A stretch of 64,000 nucleotides of DNA from MGML01 sp034416335 (GCA_034416335.1 DAOULV010000022.1:124001-188000), one strand, 5' to 3'; counted from the first letter of the stretch, positions 35,126 to 44,502 are shown. The notes: a model not told the origin generated them from the letters alone. A program made the numbers and translations.

Positions 35126-36307
35126 TTACTGACCGGTCTTTTTTCTCCTTCGGATCCTCCAGTATATCAGGCCGCCGATTATCAGCCATACCGGGCTGAA
35201 TATCCCGAGCCATATCAATATATTCCCCAGCACACGCCCGAAGGTAACGAGTCCATTCCATGCCTTGCTGGCAATGCTTCCGGCATTCCAGCCGGGTTCA
35301 ACCAGCAGGTAGTCTTCCCTGACGTACGTATCGGTAAAGCCCCTGTCATCGGTAACGGTGAGTGACACGGTGTAGTATCCGGAGTTGTCGTACGAATGAG
35401 AGGGGTTTTCCTCGGTGCTGGTTTCTCCGTCGCCGAACTCCCACAGGTAGGCGTAAGGTTCAATTCCTCCCGATACTCCCTGGAGGGTAAACTGGATTCT
35501 TTCCCCTTCCCTGATCCCGCTTCTCTTATCGGCGGTAAACCTGATATCAAGCCCCGATTCTTCAAGTTGAACATAGATTATCGAAGTGGATGATGTCTGC
35601 TCGAGGTACTGCATCCGGGCTTTTGTCTGTTCGATTTCACCCCTGACGCGGGTCAGTTCTTTCTGTACGTCGAGGATATCATCAACCGTATTTGCTTTAT
35701 CCATAATAACCTGAAGCTGCTGTTCGGTAGCTTCCAGGTTATCCAGACTGGCACTCAAATCTACATACTCTTCCGTGACATCACGGCTGGAGGTGTTTTC
35801 ATATTTTACCTCGACAGCCATTCCGCGGAGGGCTTTCAGAGCGGTGTCGAAATGTTCGGCGAGCACGCGAATACTGATGCTGCCGGCAAGCGCATCTCCG
35901 TTCTTCCATATCGAAGAAGAAACCACCCATCCTTCGTAAGTTTCTGCAAGCTGCTTAATACTGTCGATAGATGATTCGACATTTTCCACTACCAGAGATA
36001 TATCACCGGTGCGGACAATCATCCTGTCTTCATCGCTGGCATAGTCGGAATCGGCGTTAATAGCGGCTGCCCCTTCACCCGTTTTCGCCGTTTGTCCCGA
36101 TTCACGGAATACGGTTATCTCGTCATCAGACCGGCCAGTATCCATTCCCGGAGCTGAACCTACTGACGGGACGCCGGGTGTTACGGTTGGAGATGATACG
36201 ATTATCCCTTCCTCTTCGGTCATTTGTTCGGAGTTACTGCTGCAGGAAACGACCGATGTGACGAGCAGGACCAGTACCACCGCGATAAATAAAACCAGCT
36301 TTTTCAT
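35126..36307 (-). CDS. DUF4349 lipoprotein with PKD domain and C-terminal membrane anchor
   Basis: 393 residues. A lipoprotein signal (hydrophobic run then VTSVVSC) is followed by a low-complexity linker, a DUF4349 region (about 95-250: MIVRTGDISLVVENV, GWVVSSS, a coiled coil with ATEQQLQVIMDKANTVDDIL), a PKD domain (about 265-340: YAYLWEFGDGETS..NPSHSYDNSGYYTVSLTV) and a C-terminal transmembrane helix with a basic RRRKK end. DUF4349 proteins are usually anchored sensors or adhesins; insertion of PKD before the anchor is unusual. ATG at 36307 has GGAGAGG. Confidence 0.82.
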   Translation of the reverse strand: MKKLVLFIAVVLVLLVTSVVSCSSNSEQMTEEEGIIVSSPTVTPGVPSVGSAPGMDTGRSDDEITVFRESGQTAKTGEGAAAINADSDYASDEDRMIVRTGDISLVVENVESSIDSIKQLAETYEGWVVSSSIWKNGDALAGSISIRVLAEHFDTALKALRGMAVEVKYENTSSRDVTEEYVDLSASLDNLEATEQQLQVIMDKANTVDDILDVQKELTRVRGEIEQTKARMQYLEQTSSTSIIYVQLEESGLDIRFTADKRSGIREGERIQFTLQGVSGGIEPYAYLWEFGDGETSTEENPSHSYDNSGYYTVSLTVTDDRGFTDTYVREDYLLVEPGWNAGSIASKAWNGLVTFGRVLGNILIWLGIFSPVWLIIGGLIYWRIRRRKKTGQ

Positions 36308-36462
36308 TTTCAACCTCTCCAGTATCAGTTAACTATATCACTTAATATAACGTGAATACTTGCAAAAAGATAGGAATCGTTATGAATAAGTGTCAAAATC
36401 ACTACTTTGAACAAAATAATAATGTAAATTACAGTAGGACCATCCTGATAATCGGGACTGGA

Positions 36463-37797
36463 TTATTTTCCAGAAAAAATGTCTTCTTTCTTAACTAAGT
36501 TTCTTACCGGTACGGGGTGCGGGACCCGTCCGAACAGCACACGGAGGGTTTTTGTTGCCGGTACGGTACGCACTTCAATAATCAGCCTGAGTAAAAAGAA
36601 GACAACGGTTCCCCGCATAATACCCGATAGAAGAAACATTGTTTGGAGGTTATGGTTGAAGATGACAGGAACATGGGGTGCTATGAATCCACCCATTAGA
36701 GCTCCGAGGCAGCCGGCCACACCGTTCACGGCGTTGAAAATGGCTATATGCTTGGCCCTGTCCCCGGAATCGGAGGCATCGTAGACGAAATTAGTACTTG
36801 CAAGGGTAAATCCGGACCAGATGATTCCACTGTAAATCTGGGCTCCTGCCAGATACAGAGGGTGGCTGTTAAACAACCAGATAATCGGAATCAGGGGCAT
36901 AAGACGGGAGGTAATTTTTACTATCCTGACATTTCCGTATTTATCGGCACGGCGTCCCCAGAAGGTCTGGAAAGCCAGGTTTGCCACGGCGTTGGCGGAA
37001 GTGAGAAAAACAAAAGTCAGATAGCTAAAATTCAAATCACGGAGCATATATACAGCGAAGAAAGGACCGGCAAGGCTGGTAGCAAAACTGATAAGGGCAA
37101 CGTAAAGAGTAAATCTGCCGAGATTCGTAGAACCCAGATTTTTACATATTGAAATAATGTTCGGGCTGTTTTCCCTGCTGCAGGTATATTCCGGTTCGTA
37201 CATATTTGACAGGAAGTGGAATGACAGCATCCTGAAAATTGCGGCAGCGCCGAATATCACGGCAAAACCCAGGAAAAGATTGTCTGCAAAGAGTTCCAGG
37301 ATTCCACCAGCGGCGAAGGAAAATACCAGCGCTACCAGTCCGACAGTTCTTGCCCTGAAACTGAAATATCTCCCCCTGATTTTCATCGGAACAAGGTCGG
37401 CCATCATACTGCCCCAGGCGGGATTTCCCAGAGAACCGAAAACAGCGCTGATTATAACGAACACAATCAGCCACCAGATTTTCGGTTCGGGGAATATATA
37501 CGGGACAAGAAGGATCGGTATCCACATCAAAGCGTGGATGAAAACGACCGGTAAAATCAGCCTTTTTCGACTTCCGGCTCTGTCGGTAAGGTCTGGAGCG
37601 GCCAGCTGGGAAACTGCCATCATCAGATTCGGGATACTAGCCAGTAGACCGATTTGCGCTGTCGTGGCTTTCAAAGCCAGGGCAAAAGGGGTGATAAAGT
37701 TCTGGGTAAGACCGGCCATTGCTGAAAAAGCGGCACCGTCGAACGTTGCCAGCCTTAAACTCTGCTTGACCCGACGCCTCGGATACGGTATTGTCAT
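36463..37797 (-). CDS. MFS transporter
   Basis: 444 residues, about 12 membrane helices. Typical loop 2-3 motif appears as APDLTDRAGSRKRLI and the repeated one after helix 8 as FWGRRADKYGNVRIV. The type resembles drug or sugar exporters/importers of the MFS_1 group. It has its own consensus promoter and a long leader with a hairpin, described separately, which suggests conditional expression like that of antibiotic-efflux genes. Confidence 0.85.
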   Translation of the reverse strand: MTIPYPRRRVKQSLRLATFDGAAFSAMAGLTQNFITPFALALKATTAQIGLLASIPNLMMAVSQLAAPDLTDRAGSRKRLILPVVFIHALMWIPILLVPYIFPEPKIWWLIVFVIISAVFGSLGNPAWGSMMADLVPMKIRGRYFSFRARTVGLVALVFSFAAGGILELFADNLFLGFAVIFGAAAIFRMLSFHFLSNMYEPEYTCSRENSPNIISICKNLGSTNLGRFTLYVALISFATSLAGPFFAVYMLRDLNFSYLTFVFLTSANAVANLAFQTFWGRRADKYGNVRIVKITSRLMPLIPIIWLFNSHPLYLAGAQIYSGIIWSGFTLASTNFVYDASDSGDRAKHIAIFNAVNGVAGCLGALMGGFIAPHVPVIFNHNLQTMFLLSGIMRGTVVFFLLRLIIEVRTVPATKTLRVLFGRVPHPVPVRNLVKKEDIFSGK

Positions 37798-37832
37798 ATA
37801 CTGTTTTTTATTCGTGCTGTCTGCCTGGCGTC

Positions 37833-37896
37833 GGTATAAAATAAACCTCAGCGTGCAATAGTTACGCTAAGGTTTCCTGTATGTCGCACTGCCCAT
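37833..37896 (-). promoter_or_regulatory. Leader attenuator of the MFS gene: 9-codon ORF running into a terminator hairpin
   Basis: On the minus strand an ORF MGSATYRKP-stop runs 37896-37867. Its last codons lie in the first arm of a 12-bp stem, AAACCTTAGCGT (37875-37864) with ACGCTGAGGTTT (37854-37843), one G-U pair, followed by ATTTTAT. The hairpin ends ~40 nt before the MFS start. No strong ribosome site precedes the short ORF. Confidence 0.55.
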
Positions 37897-37940
37897 TATG
37901 AACAGCCTGTATTACTCCGTTTTTATGTACTCTAAAGTGA

Positions 37941-37969
37941 ATAATATATCCGGGATTTGCGTCTGTCAA
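37941..37969 (-). promoter_or_regulatory. Promoter of the MFS gene
   Basis: TTGACA (37969-37964) and TATTAT (37946-37941) are 17 bp apart on the minus strand, giving a start near 37934 and a leader of about 137 nt. Confidence 0.75.
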
Positions 37970-38032
37970 TATCTTTTTATGTAATTTTTGGTTCAATATC
38001 ATGGGAAGAGGGTATAAAATATCGTTTTAAGA

Positions 38033-38062
38033 TTTACTTTCGATAATTCCGAGTGCTAGAAT
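38033..38062 (+). promoter_or_regulatory. Candidate promoter of the APH-like gene
   Basis: TTTACT and TAGAAT with an 18-bp spacer; start near 38069, giving a leader of about 210 nt. Confidence 0.5.
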
Positions 38063-38080
38063 TATCTCACTCCGACATTA

Positions 38081-38256
38081 AAAGGAGGTGATTGAGAAAA
38101 TAATGAATAAGGTGATAATCGAATAACCGAATAGCGGCAGGCGGTTCAGCGCCTGCAACCAGAGGTATACGGTAGTCTACACTTAAGCAGTGTAAACGGA
38201 AATCAATAATATATATTTTCAAGACCGCAAGTATAACCTTGCGGTTTAATATTTTT
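38081..38256 (+). promoter_or_regulatory. Leader with short ORF, two hairpins and terminator before the APH-like gene
   Basis: A strong ribosome site AAAGGAGGTG (38081-38090) precedes very short frames: GTG at 38088 or ATG at 38103, both ending at 38126. Then come a hairpin GCAGGCG (38137-38143) / CGCCTGC (38150-38156) and a terminator ACCGCAAG (38224-38231) / CTTGCGGT (38238-38245) followed by TTAATATTTTT. GCGGTT in the first hairpin could pair with GACCGC of the terminator as an antiterminator. Confidence 0.6.
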
Positions 38257-38275
38257 ATAGAAGGAGAATTCAATC

Positions 38276-39265
38276 TTGATGAAATTAAGGTACCTGTTCG
38301 ATAACAGGGAACTTGCCGAAATGATTTTGAGAAACTGGAATTACGACAAGGATAAAACGGATATGCTCGATAATTATCGGATATCCGCCAATGCCGTTTA
38401 TCCGTTCTTCAAAGATGGTGAAGTCTATATATTGCGTTTTTCGCCGGTAGAAGAACGCACGGCTGATACGGTAAGGGCCGAACTGGAATTTTTACGATTT
38501 CTTCGCGGTGAAGGTTACCCCGTAGCCGATACGGTAGCATCGAAATCCGGGAACGAACTCGAGTCCGTAGAGACTCCCTGGGGAGATTACCTGGCAGTAG
38601 TATTCAGGAGGGTGCCGGGTAGTGCCTTAACCAGAACGGGATTGACTGACGAAATAATACACGGATACGGCAAAGCACTGGGTGAACTGCACATACTGAG
38701 CCGCAGGTATACACCGGTGGAATATAAACGTATATCGTGGCGGGAACAGCTTGAGTGGATGGATATAGTGTTGTCCGAATTCAGGGATGAAACGGCGGCC
38801 AGGAATGAGGTGCAGGTGCTTGGCTCTTTCCTGAACTCACTTCCCGCCGATGCCGGTAATTTCGGGCTGGTACATTATGATTTTGAGGCCGATAATGTCT
38901 TTTATAACGAAGCCGACAGGAGTTTTCACGTCATCGATTTCGATGATGCTGTTTATCACTGGTTTGTTATGGATATAGAACAGGCAGTGGACAGTATCAC
39001 AGGCGATATGCCGTCCGAAAAGCACGCCGATGCAAAGGACCTGTTTCTCGAAGGATACCGTTCGGTAACATCTCTGGATGATAAGAATTGCGAATTAATG
39101 CCTGTTTTCAGGAGGTATGCCAACCTTAACGGGTACGTCAGGATATTACGTTCCATCGAGAAGAAGTGGAAAAACGAACCGGAATGGATGCCCGAACTGC
39201 GTGAGAAGCTGTCGCAGAGTATGAAAAGCAGGAGTATAGATTTCGGAAAACCAATTTCCGTATAA
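38276..39265 (+). CDS. Aminoglycoside/choline phosphotransferase-family (APH) kinase
   Basis: 329 residues, protein-kinase-like fold. The catalytic loop GLVHYDFEADNVFY (HxDxxxxN, about residue 200) and metal-binding VIDFDDAVYHWF are complete, and a glycine-poor N-lobe with VYILRFSPVEERTAD precedes them. Family members phosphorylate antibiotics, choline or homoserine. TTG (38276) or ATG (38279) are both possible starts after AAGGAG. The attenuator-like leader points towards a resistance-type role; the substrate is not known. Confidence 0.85.
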   Translation: MMKLRYLFDNRELAEMILRNWNYDKDKTDMLDNYRISANAVYPFFKDGEVYILRFSPVEERTADTVRAELEFLRFLRGEGYPVADTVASKSGNELESVETPWGDYLAVVFRRVPGSALTRTGLTDEIIHGYGKALGELHILSRRYTPVEYKRISWREQLEWMDIVLSEFRDETAARNEVQVLGSFLNSLPADAGNFGLVHYDFEADNVFYNEADRSFHVIDFDDAVYHWFVMDIEQAVDSITGDMPSEKHADAKDLFLEGYRSVTSLDDKNCELMPVFRRYANLNGYVRILRSIEKKWKNEPEWMPELREKLSQSMKSRSIDFGKPISV

Positions 39266-39343
39266 TGGTCTGATACTCAAATGCTTGCACAGGCGAACTG
39301 CCAAAGGATATAATAGGTCGGAAAAATCGATTTATATCAGTGA

Positions 39344-39418
39344 GGCGACGTAGCCAAGTGGTAAGGCGGGGGTCTGCAAAACCTCTATTCACCGGTTCGA
39401 ATCCGGTCGTCGCCTCCA
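39344..39418 (+). tRNA. tRNA-Cys (GCA)
   Basis: Acceptor GGCGACG pairs with CGTCGCC; D-arm GCCAAGTGGTAAGGC; anticodon arm GGGGT-CTGCAAA-ACCTC gives GCA; T-arm ACCGG-TTCGAAT-CCGGT; discriminator T and encoded CCA. Structure is complete. Confidence 0.95.
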
Positions 39419-39470
39419 TTTGTTTCTGCGATATTTCACGTTGTTTGTAACCGGCATACTATAAAAACCA

Positions 39471-40379
39471 ATGGATACAGTAATCAGTGTCGAGAACCTG
39501 AGGAAGACCTATGGCAAGACTGTTGCCGTCGAGGATATATCCTTCGAGGTAGCCGAAGGAGAGATATTCGGGCTGCTCGGTCCGAACGGGGCCGGTAAAA
39601 CGACGGCTGTCGAATGTCTGCAGGGCCTGCGTTCGCCGGATTCGGGTAAACTGCGGGTGCTGGGAATAGACCCCGTGACGAATATCGGGGCATTGAGGCG
39701 GCGTATCGGCTCGCAACTCCAGGAAGCCGCACTCCCCGACCGTATTAAAGTGTGGGAAGCACTGGACCTTTTCGCGTCGCTGACACCCGGCAGCGTGGAC
39801 TGGAAGGAATTAATGGGACAATGGGGGCTTGCGGAGAAGAGTAAAGCCTCCTTCTCCAGCCTTTCGGGAGGGCAGCGCCAGCGCCTTTTCGTGGCGCTTT
39901 CGCTGGTTAACAGACCGGAACTGGTGTTTCTCGATGAAATGACAACGGGCCTGGACCCGGCTGCGCGCCACACTGCCTGGGACCTGATAAGGGCAATCAG
40001 GGAGCAGGGGACGACGGTACTGCTTGTCACACATTTTATGGACGAAGCGGAGCAGCTATGCGACCGCCTGGCGATAGTCGACCACGGACGTATAGTTGCC
40101 ACCGATACACCGCAGGGTCTTATTACCACCTATGCCGACAGGATTAAGGTGATTTTCAGCACTGATGTCGAAGATATTTCCTGGCTGGACGCGTTACCTC
40201 AGGTAATCAGCGTCACCAGACGGGGACAGAGAGTCGAAGTCGAAGGCAGCGGAGCGGTACTGGCGGCTGTGGCAGCCGAACTGGTTGGTCACAGTATACT
40301 CCCCGCAGACCTCCGGGCGGAACAGCCGACACTCGAAGATGTATTTTTATCCATTACCGGCAGTAAGGTGCAGGACTAG
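39471..40379 (+). CDS. ABC transporter ATP-binding protein
   Basis: 302 residues. Walker A GPNGAGKTTA, signature SSLSGGQRQRLFVALSL, Walker B LVFLDEMTTGLDP (the family's usual Glu-Pro is Glu-Met), and switch His in LVTHFMDEAEQ. The C-terminal 70 residues match the DUF4162-like extension of drug/antibiotic exporter ATPases. It is 53 bp after tRNA-Cys and 9 bp before its permease. Confidence 0.92.
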   Translation: MDTVISVENLRKTYGKTVAVEDISFEVAEGEIFGLLGPNGAGKTTAVECLQGLRSPDSGKLRVLGIDPVTNIGALRRRIGSQLQEAALPDRIKVWEALDLFASLTPGSVDWKELMGQWGLAEKSKASFSSLSGGQRQRLFVALSLVNRPELVFLDEMTTGLDPAARHTAWDLIRAIREQGTTVLLVTHFMDEAEQLCDRLAIVDHGRIVATDTPQGLITTYADRIKVIFSTDVEDISWLDALPQVISVTRRGQRVEVEGSGAVLAAVAAELVGHSILPADLRAEQPTLEDVFLSITGSKVQD

Positions 40380-40388
40380 GAAACTGTT

Positions 40389-41135
40389 ATGAGAACACTT
40401 CTTAAACTTACCTGGGTGGAGATGAAGCTCTTTATAAGGGAGCCGATGACGATGGTGTTTACCTTTGCCCTGCCGGTAATACTGGTACTGGTTATGGGAG
40501 GAGTTTTCGGCAATACGCCCGACCCGGAAGGTGCCATCTATCGCGGCGTCGGTCCGATGGACTATTACGTACCTGCTTATATCGGACTGATAATTGCGTC
40601 CATAGGCCTGGTGTCAATGCCGGTACACCTGACCGGCTACCGGGAAAGGGGAGTGCTGCGGAGGCTCAAGGCTTCGTCCATTTCGATATGGAGTATCTTC
40701 GGTTCTCAGGCGATAGTCAGCTTCGTTATTTCGATACTGGGAGGAATCCTGGTATTGGTGGTCTCGCTGGTGACATACCACGCCAGCCTGGCAGATATGC
40801 CGGGAATGTTCGTGCTTGCCTTCGTCATAAGCACTGTCTGTTTTGCATCGATAGGAATATTACTCGGTGCACTGTTCCCCACCACGCGCGCGGCACAGGG
40901 TATCGGACTGCTGCTTTTCTTTGTGATGATGATACTGTCCGGTGGAGGTCCGCCGAGAGAAGTAATGACAGAAGCGATGCATTACGTTGCCGATATTACA
41001 CCTCTCCGCTACGTTATCCTCCTTTTACAGGACCCCTGGCTTGGTTTCGGCTGGGACATAAAGTCGATGTTTATCGTCCTGGGAATAACCGCAGTCGCAA
41101 CGATTCTGTCTTTACGCTTCTTCAGGTGGGAGTAG
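40389..41135 (+). CDS. ABC-2 type transporter permease
   Basis: 248 residues, six helices, compact form without a large external loop. Seen: the N-terminal TWVEMKLFIREPMTMVFTF, and ABC-2 motif RERGVLRRLKASSIS and a late LSGGGPPREVM before the last periplasmic loop (DITPLRYVILLLQDPW). Typical of DrrB-like exporters. Pairs with the preceding ATPase; substrate unknown. Confidence 0.9.
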   Translation: MRTLLKLTWVEMKLFIREPMTMVFTFALPVILVLVMGGVFGNTPDPEGAIYRGVGPMDYYVPAYIGLIIASIGLVSMPVHLTGYRERGVLRRLKASSISIWSIFGSQAIVSFVISILGGILVLVVSLVTYHASLADMPGMFVLAFVISTVCFASIGILLGALFPTTRAAQGIGLLLFFVMMILSGGGPPREVMTEAMHYVADITPLRYVILLLQDPWLGFGWDIKSMFIVLGITAVATILSLRFFRWE

Positions 41136-41147
41136 CCGGGGTGATTA

Positions 41148-43115
41148 CTATTTCGGAGAGAATGCGTCTATAGCCGGCATCAGCAGTTCATCGTAATAGA
41201 ACGCATGGTCGTCCGGTATACAGGTGAAGAATATCAGGTAGGTTATTCCTTCTCCCTCTGCCAGAGCTATATCGAAAATCATTTCGTGGACTTCCTGCTG
41301 ATAGATAGCCCACTCGAGGCCACCTGCAGTCCGTTCAGTAATTTTATCCGGGGTCTCGTCCAGCTCAAACGTATCATTCAGCATACCAAGTAAAGCATCG
41401 GGGTCCATGCCGGGAACAGCCTGCTGTACGATTGCCGTTATTCCAAGTCTGGAACGGGTATATGCACCGGGTGTCAGTTCAATCCAGTTTTCCGGATAAA
41501 TCCCCTCGATACCGAACATGGTACTGGTGAACGGTACCATGTTTACATCGAGGACGATGAAATCCGGGCTTTCAGTATACAGTACACAGGTCCTGTCCGG
41601 TTCCTCCAGGGGATTATCGAGGAATTCCAGCGCTATATCCAGTGGACATCGTTCGCCCGACATAAGTACGTCATGCCCCAGACCGGCGAATTCGAAGAAG
41701 TAGCTGTCAGTCAGCGTTTCGGAGACCAGTTTTCCCCACGAAGGAGGTGTAATGGGGTCGAATTCTCCGGCCAGAATCAGCGTGGGGATGTCGCTGGAAA
41801 CAGGCTCGTTTTCGACCGGATCGGGCGTGGTCTCAGTCCAGTAGTCACATATATTAAATAAGTATTCTCCCAGGCTGTCTTCCAGGTAATCTTTTATCTC
41901 GGGGTAATTTTCCAGGGCGGTGGAAAGAGCCTCCGGATTGCTGAAAGGAAGTTCCTCACTGCACTGTACGGAGTAGTACATACCTGTACTCCTGAGTTCG
42001 ATATTCAGAAGGTTCGAGCCTACAAGAAGAGCCAGTGTGTCATATTTACCGTCTCTGGTGTCAAAAATAACTTTAGGTACCAGAGGGATAATCTCGGTCG
42101 AATATAATGTCGATATTATGAAGTTAAAAAAGTTGTCGCCGGTCATCAGCACGTCGTAGGACTTACCTTTCAGGGGGTGGATCACCGTGAATTCAGCCGG
42201 TGAATCGTTAAGCTGGTCTATCGTATCAAACAAAGCCTTTTCCAGTTGGGGGTATGCTTTATCGGCTGCAGGGTCGTCGGCGCAGGTGTCAAATAAAACG
42301 CTGAGCGCCCTGTCGAAGGTTGACGGCATTTCCGCGTATAAATCCGCCTGCAGGGGAACGGTGGAGTTAAGGATAACGCTCCTGATGCCTTCCGGATAGT
42401 CACGCATAGCTGTTAACGCAAGGCGGGTCCCGTAGGAAATACCGAACAGGTTCCATTTGTCATAACCCAGAGCCAGACGAAGGTCGTTGAGGTCGGCGGC
42501 GCTTTCAACGCTGTTATATGCCGAGAGGTTAATGCCCTGCCCTTTCAGACGTTCGTAACACTCACGGGTTGCTTCGCTTTCCAGCGCGATCGATTCTCCA
42601 CTTTCGAGTTCCTGGTCTAGTACTTCGTAGGCCAGTTCGATAAGTTCGGGACATTCCAGAGACGGTTCGGAATATCCGGTACCGCGCTGGTCGAATATTA
42701 TCAGGTCGCGGTTGGCTGTCAGCGGTGCAAATCGTGTTTCAAACACCAGGGAAGCCGATTCGAGAGCGTGTTCGCCGGGACCGCCTGCGAGGTAAACGAT
42801 AGGGTCAGGTTTAGGATTACTGGCATTGGACCTGAATATGGCGAACTTAATCTTTACCTTGTTTCCATCGGGTTGACTGCGGTCTTCCGGAACTGTCAGG
42901 GAGCCGCATTCTACATCTACCCCCCGGGGGACGGGAAACGGGCAGTCAATGGTTTCATATTCGGGAATTGCGTAATCCTGTTGGGACGATACCGATTCTT
43001 TTTCATCCTGCCCGGTTGTTATTTTTTCCTCGGCTTTTTTCCCGCCGCAGGATACCAGCAGTACGGTGAATACCAGCAGGAAGCTTACCAGCAGCCTGAG
43101 TGATTTTATGATCAT
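41148..43115 (-). CDS. Large alpha/beta-hydrolase lipoprotein (TAP-like peptidase group)
   Basis: 655 residues. Lipobox VLLVSC near residue 22. The hydrolase core (about 55-520) has YLAGGPGEHALES (oxyanion motif GGPG), the nucleophile elbow GISYGTRLAL, Asp in AGEFDPITPP and His in GLGHDVLMS, as in tripeptidyl/prolyl aminopeptidases with a TAP-like C-terminal part. Residues 530-655 form an additional domain I do not recognise. Probably an anchored extracytoplasmic peptidase or esterase; convergent with the ABC genes. Confidence 0.83.
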   Translation of the reverse strand: MIIKSLRLLVSFLLVFTVLLVSCGGKKAEEKITTGQDEKESVSSQQDYAIPEYETIDCPFPVPRGVDVECGSLTVPEDRSQPDGNKVKIKFAIFRSNASNPKPDPIVYLAGGPGEHALESASLVFETRFAPLTANRDLIIFDQRGTGYSEPSLECPELIELAYEVLDQELESGESIALESEATRECYERLKGQGINLSAYNSVESAADLNDLRLALGYDKWNLFGISYGTRLALTAMRDYPEGIRSVILNSTVPLQADLYAEMPSTFDRALSVLFDTCADDPAADKAYPQLEKALFDTIDQLNDSPAEFTVIHPLKGKSYDVLMTGDNFFNFIISTLYSTEIIPLVPKVIFDTRDGKYDTLALLVGSNLLNIELRSTGMYYSVQCSEELPFSNPEALSTALENYPEIKDYLEDSLGEYLFNICDYWTETTPDPVENEPVSSDIPTLILAGEFDPITPPSWGKLVSETLTDSYFFEFAGLGHDVLMSGERCPLDIALEFLDNPLEEPDRTCVLYTESPDFIVLDVNMVPFTSTMFGIEGIYPENWIELTPGAYTRSRLGITAIVQQAVPGMDPDALLGMLNDTFELDETPDKITERTAGGLEWAIYQQEVHEMIFDIALAEGEGITYLIFFTCIPDDHAFYYDELLMPAIDAFSPK

Positions 43116-43176
43116 AGGTCGAGTCCTTTCAGGATACGAAGTGGTTAATGTTGGTTTGCGAACAATATTCCGTTTC

Positions 43177-43205
43177 AGTATAGTGAGTGGTCAATGTGAT
43201 GTCAA
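43177..43205 (-). promoter_or_regulatory. Promoter of the alpha/beta-hydrolase lipoprotein gene
   Basis: TTGACA (43205-43200) and TATACT (43182-43177) with a 17-bp spacer on the minus strand; start about 55 nt before the ATG. Confidence 0.7.
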
Positions 43206-43219
43206 CGTAAACCACAAAT

Positions 43220-44437
43220 TTAAATACCTCTCCTGACTCTTCTTCCCCACCAGAAGAAACCGGCGGCAGCGATAAATCCGAAGGCGGCAATCGGCACCCA
43301 GACAAGATTGGGAGTGTCCGTGAAGGTATCGAGCAGGATACCTCCCACCAGCGGGGCTACCGACATACCTATTGTCTCGCTCCAGCCGAAGAAGCCCATA
43401 TACCTCCCTCTTTTATCTTCGGGTGCCAGTTCACCTACCACCGCCGTGGCAACCGGAGAGAACGTTATCTCTCCCATGGTTACGATTATCATGGCCGTAA
43501 CCGCCCAGCCGAAGCTGCCGGTCCAGCCCATGTAAAGCCATCCTATTACGTAAAGCAGGCTGCCAAACACCAGCACATTCGCTTTTCTGAGCCTGCCGGT
43601 AACGAGAGCGACAGGGTACTGGAAGAGGACGACGAAGAGTCCGTTGATGGTAAGCAGAAGCCCGTACTGGGACGTCGAGAATCCGATGCGGTCGACCGTG
43701 AAAACGGAGAGCGTGCTTCCCAGGTGCGCCATACAGAGGAAAACCAGAAGACAGAAACCGGTAAACAGGACAAAGGTTTTGTTGCCGGCTGCGGAGAATA
43801 TACTGCGGATATCCATGCGTCCGGGAGTCCTTCCCTGGGATTCCCTGAGGAAGAACAGGATTATAAAGAGAGCGATTGTATTCATCAGGACGGCGACGGC
43901 GAAGAGCCAGGCGTAGGAGAGGAAGGTGGCCAGATAGCCGCCGAGGGCGGGACCGGACGCCCAGCCGAGATTCCGTCCGACGCGGAGTAATCCGTAAGTC
44001 TCCGTCAGTTTTTCTCTCCCGGAGAGGTCGACCACCATTGCCGAAAGTGCCGGTCTGGCCGTTATCCCGGCTGCCCTGCCGATGACATATACGACCAGTA
44101 TTAACCAGACGGGGGCGGAATACAGTATCATCACTATCATACCGGTGTTATTAAGGATGTTTAGGCTCATCGATATGAGTATGATTTTCTTACGCCCGTA
44201 CCTGTCGGAAAGATACCCCCCGATCATTTGCGTAACCGCCGAGATAAGCCCGCTGGCGAGGAAGGCGGTTCCGACCAGCGTCATGGTGACGCCGCGTTCC
44301 TGATAGAGGTACAGGGAGAGGAAAGGGACGCAGGTAGAGAAGCCGGCAGCGTTGATAAGGTCGATTAGTGTAAGTGTCCATATCCCCTTATCGAACCGGC
44401 TGAAAATACTGCGGGTGAAATCAGGCGATAGGCGCAT
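43220..44437 (-). CDS. MFS transporter (drug-efflux-like)
   Basis: 405 residues, 12 helices. Loop 2-3 motif GGYLSDRYGRKKIIL is a textbook MFS signature A; motif C-like LGWASGPALGGYLA in helix 5 is characteristic of exporters (drug:H+ antiporters). Between N- and C-halves lies a short RESQGRTPGRMD loop. It is upstream of the hydrolase lipoprotein on the same strand with its own region of 100 bp between them. Confidence 0.88.
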   Translation of the reverse strand: MRLSPDFTRSIFSRFDKGIWTLTLIDLINAAGFSTCVPFLSLYLYQERGVTMTLVGTAFLASGLISAVTQMIGGYLSDRYGRKKIILISMSLNILNNTGMIVMILYSAPVWLILVVYVIGRAAGITARPALSAMVVDLSGREKLTETYGLLRVGRNLGWASGPALGGYLATFLSYAWLFAVAVLMNTIALFIILFFLRESQGRTPGRMDIRSIFSAAGNKTFVLFTGFCLLVFLCMAHLGSTLSVFTVDRIGFSTSQYGLLLTINGLFVVLFQYPVALVTGRLRKANVLVFGSLLYVIGWLYMGWTGSFGWAVTAMIIVTMGEITFSPVATAVVGELAPEDKRGRYMGFFGWSETIGMSVAPLVGGILLDTFTDTPNLVWVPIAAFGFIAAAGFFWWGRRVRRGI

Positions 44438-44502
44438 AAGTGTAGATTCTTTTCATTTCTGCTTTAGAGTATTATACACGGATAGAGGATAAAATATTCG
44501 CT

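Noticed and set aside
38081..38256. T-box or known riboswitch before the APH-like gene
   Set aside because: No T-box sequence (AGGGTGGNACCGCG) or other class-defining motif present; kept only as attenuator candidate.
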